Assembly (NCBI GenBank): GCA_947627785.1
Contig: CANQXC010000026.1
Location: 1-10,250, forward strand
From: an uncultured Clostridia bacterium
Lineage (GTDB): Bacteria; Bacillota; Clostridia; TANB77; CAG-508
DNA: 10,250 nt
Direction of reading: 5' to 3'
Notes under the pieces: generated by a model
Seen by the model: the letters and a program-made list of their open reading frames with translations, nothing else
Database searches by the model: none
What the model was told of the DNA's origin: nothing
Position numbers and translations under genes: made by a program
Shown here: piece by piece, positions 8,275-10,250 of the stretch
Layout: the number at the start of each line of letters is the position of its first letter
Position numbering within the stretch: the stretch's first letter is position 1

Positions 8275-9390
8275 ATGCTTGAATTAGAGGACAATAAGCA
8301 TAAGTTGATAGAGTTAAAAGAAAAAATAAATAGTCTTAAAGAGGCTTTGAATATTGTGCAGATGGAAAAAGATATAAAGGCATTAGAGGATGAAACAACT
8401 AAAGATAACTTTTGGGATAATCAGCAAAATTCAAGTGTAATTCTTACTAAAATGAAACGTTTACAAAATAAGTTAGAAAAGTTTAAGAAAATAGAAAATG
8501 AACATGAAAATTTAGTAGGTTTAAATGAACTACTTATTGATGAAGAAGATATGGAACTTGGAAAGGAGGTTTTAAAAAATACAAAAAAATTAGAAGAAGA
8601 GATAGAGCATTTACAATTGGAAACATTGCTTTCAGGTAAATACGATAAAAACAATGCAATAGTAACACTTCACCCCGGAGCAGGAGGCACAGAATCACAG
8701 GACTGGGCAGAAATGCTATATAGAATGTATTGTAGGTGGGCTGTAGCAAATCAATTTGAAGTTGAAGAACTAGACTACCTAGAAGGTGATGAAGCAGGAA
8801 TAAAAAGTGTAACATTTTTAGTAAAAGGTGAAAATGCATATGGATATCTAAAGGGAGAGATGGGAGTTCATAGATTAGTTAGAATTTCTCCATTTGATGC
8901 AGGAGGAAGAAGACATACATCATTTGCATCTGCTGAAGTCCTTCCAGAGATAACTGAAGATATAGAATTAGATATAAATCCAGATGATATAAAAATGGAT
9001 GTTTATAGAGCATCAGGTGCAGGCGGACAAAAAGTAAATAAAACATCATCAGCAGTAAGATTAACTCATATTCCAACAAATATAGTTGTAGCATGCCAAA
9101 CTCAAAGGTCACAAACGCAAAATAGAGAAGTTGCTATGACTATGTTAAAATCTAAGTTATTAGAATTAAAAGAAAAAGAAAATAAAGATAGAATAGAAGA
9201 TTTAAAAGGTGTTCAAAGAGAAATTGCTTGGGGAAGTCAAATACGTTCATATGTATTTTGTCCATATACATTAGTAAAAGATCATAGAACAAATTATGAA
9301 GTAGGTAATGTAGAAGCAGTTATGAATGGTGACTTAAATGGATTTATAGAAAGTTATTTAAAAAGCAATGTTAGTAATGAAAATATATAA
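8275..9390 (+). CDS. prfB: Peptide chain release factor 2 (RF2)
   Basis: RF2 recognises UGA and UAA stop codons in the ribosomal A site and triggers hydrolysis of peptidyl-tRNA; it acts in the cytosol. The product has 371 residues, the usual length. The N-terminal helical domain (about 1-110) is followed by the decoding domain with the RF2-specific tripeptide SPF at 205-207, in VRISPFDAGGRRHTSFAS. The catalytic GGQ is at 250-252 in RASGAGGQKVNKTSSAVRLTH; its Gln is normally N5-methylated by PrmC. These positions match E. coli numbering. Residue 246 is Ala, as in most bacteria. SPF rather than PxT separates it from RF1. The reading frame is continuous: residues 23-26 (E-A-L-N), where many bacteria have the autoregulatory CTT-TGA +1 frameshift, contain no stop. 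The start is set by a strong Shine-Dalgarno sequence. Nearby genes offer no functional link, and the aspartokinase follows after 172 bases. Confidence 0.97.
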   Translation: MLELEDNKHKLIELKEKINSLKEALNIVQMEKDIKALEDETTKDNFWDNQQNSSVILTKMKRLQNKLEKFKKIENEHENLVGLNELLIDEEDMELGKEVLKNTKKLEEEIEHLQLETLLSGKYDKNNAIVTLHPGAGGTESQDWAEMLYRMYCRWAVANQFEVEELDYLEGDEAGIKSVTFLVKGENAYGYLKGEMGVHRLVRISPFDAGGRRHTSFASAEVLPEITEDIELDINPDDIKMDVYRASGAGGQKVNKTSSAVRLTHIPTNIVVACQTQRSQTQNREVAMTMLKSKLLELKEKENKDRIEDLKGVQREIAWGSQIRSYVFCPYTLVKDHRTNYEVGNVEAVMNGDLNGFIESYLKSNVSNENI

Positions 9391-9562
9391 AAAGTATTAT
9401 TAAATTTTGCAATAATATGATTTTAATTTTAAAAAAATAAGGCAAATTTACATCATTTAATAAACGTGATAATGTAATTATCATATAATATGTAAGAACG
9501 ATATAACATTTAAACTTAGATGTTATTGGTATTAATAAAGAAACTAGAGGAATGAAATTATA
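9391..9562 (+). other. Intergenic region before aspartokinase with two small inverted repeats
   Basis: The gap is 172 bases and very AT-rich. One inverted repeat pairs 9467-9473 with 9477-9483 (TGATAAT, three-base loop). The other pairs 9503-9509 with 9520-9526 (ATAACAT, ten-base loop). A TATAAT sits at 9484-9489, directly beside the first repeat, but has no good -35 box. No T-rich terminator follows prfB, so read-through into the aspartokinase is possible. I see no lysine riboswitch core and no T-box motif, both of which are common regulators of this gene class in Firmicutes. Confidence 0.5.
9546..9551 (+). promoter_or_regulatory. Ribosome binding site of aspartokinase
   Basis: AGAGGA lies eleven bases before the ATG at 9563, slightly further than ideal. 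An ATG at 9552 touches this site but opens only a three-codon frame (M-K-L-stop) whose TAA overlaps the real start in TAATG. The start at 9563 is favoured because the aspartokinase signature KFGGTSV begins six residues later. Confidence 0.55.
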
Positions 9563-10250
9563 ATGAAAATAGTTGTACAAAAATTTGGAGGAACATCTGT
9601 GGCAGACACAGATAAATTATACAATGTGTGTAAACATATTATTAAAGAAAAAAAGAAAGGAAAAAGTGTAATTGCTGTTGTATCAGCACAAGGTAATACA
9701 ACAGATGATTTAATTAGACAAGAAGCGGAGATAACACAAGAGCCAAATAAAAGAGAACATGATTTGTTAGTATCAGTAGGAGAACAGATAACAACTGCAA
9801 AACTTGCAATGTGCTTACAGAATCAAGGATATAATGCTAAATCATATTTAGGATGGCAAGTTCCAATAATTACAGATTCAAATTTTGGAGATGCAAATGT
9901 GATACAAGTAAAAACAGATAATATTTTAAAAGAATTAGAACAAGATAATATAGTAGTAGTAGCAGGCTTTCAAGGAATAGATAAGAAAAATAATATTACA
10001 ACACTTGGTAGAGGAGGCTCAGATACTACAGCAATAGCTATAGCAGCAGCTTTAGAAGCTGAAAAATGTGAGATATTTACAGATGTAGATGGAGTATATT
10101 CAAAAGATCCAAATAAAAGTGAAGATGCTATAAAATATGAAAAAATATCATATGATAAAATGTTGGAAATGGCAAATAATGGGGCAAAGGTTTTACATAA
10201 TAAATGTGTAAGATTAGCAAAAGAAAACAATGTAAGAATAGTGGTTAAAT
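9563..10250 (+). CDS. Aspartokinase, N-terminal 229 codons (cut by window end)
   Basis: Aspartokinase phosphorylates L-aspartate with ATP. This is the first step toward lysine, threonine, methionine and, in Gram-positive bacteria, diaminopimelate for the cell wall. The visible part is the amino-acid-kinase domain. It has KFGGTSV at residues 7-13 (nucleotide/aspartate binding), VVSAQGNTTDDL near 40-51 (usually VSAMG, here Gln replaces Met), SVGEQ in the helix after the linker, GRGGSDTTA at 149-157 and TDVDGVYSKDP at 173-183. The family is usually about 400 residues, so the end of the kinase domain and the regulatory ACT domains lie beyond the right edge. The isozyme type (lysC-like or other) and its feedback control therefore cannot be decided. 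No stop codon occurs up to the edge. It may share a transcript with prfB, 172 bases upstream. Confidence 0.95.
   Translation, partial: MKIVVQKFGGTSVADTDKLYNVCKHIIKEKKKGKSVIAVVSAQGNTTDDLIRQEAEITQEPNKREHDLLVSVGEQITTAKLAMCLQNQGYNAKSYLGWQVPIITDSNFGDANVIQVKTDNILKELEQDNIVVVAGFQGIDKKNNITTLGRGGSDTTAIAIAAALEAEKCEIFTDVDGVYSKDPNKSEDAIKYEKISYDKMLEMANNGAKVLHNKCVRLAKENNVRIVVK

Noticed and set aside
9391..9562. Lysine riboswitch or T-box before the aspartokinase
   Set aside because: No L-box core and no T-box motif is visible, and there is no terminator with a T tract.
1..10250. CRISPR arrays, insertion sequences, tRNA or rRNA genes
   Set aside because: No regularly spaced repeats, transposase-like protein, terminal inverted repeats or RNA gene signatures were seen.
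1..10250. TGA read as tryptophan (Mycoplasma-type code)
   Set aside because: Conserved tryptophans in all three proteins are encoded by TGG, no in-frame TGA is needed, and an RF2 gene is present.

Overview
The window is very AT-rich. Ile is mostly ATA, Arg is mostly AGA, and every gene end seen is TAA. The coding style and protein sequences suggest a low-GC Firmicute of the clostridial type, possibly an uncultured gut lineage; this is inferred from composition and protein resemblance only. All genes lie on the + strand.

Bases 1-7997 hold one giant gene for a cyclic beta-1,2-glucan synthase of the NdvB/ChvB type. Its order is an N-terminal region, a membrane-embedded GT84 synthase, a glucoamylase-like (cyclising) domain, and a GH94 phosphorylase-like C-terminus. 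The reading frame is broken twice, at about 5931 and about 6315. Each break is one apparent extra base, so the gene appears as three overlapping open frames (4-6006, 5924-6352, 6312-7997). Removing the two bases restores a continuous product of about 2663 residues with all family motifs intact. The 5' end probably continues to the left of the window.

Bases 7998-8274 are intergenic. They contain a strong 14-bp hairpin that probably ends the glucan synthase transcript, then a promoter-like region and a strong ribosome binding site for the next gene. Bases 8275-9390 encode peptide chain release factor 2 (prfB) in one uninterrupted frame, without the programmed frameshift found in many bacteria. 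Bases 9391-9562 are a short AT-rich gap with two small inverted repeats and no recognisable lysine riboswitch or T-box. From 9563 to the right edge runs the first 229 codons of an aspartokinase, cut by the window end.

The three genes do not form an obvious pathway. The glucan synthase looks like a separate transcription unit. prfB and the aspartokinase are housekeeping genes that could be co-transcribed, because no convincing terminator lies between them. The main oddity is the pair of frameshifts: both fall in nearly the same ten-base context (ATGG-N-TTCGG, coding Gly-Phe-Gly), and both bring a CGG codon into frame where no other in-frame CGG was noticed.
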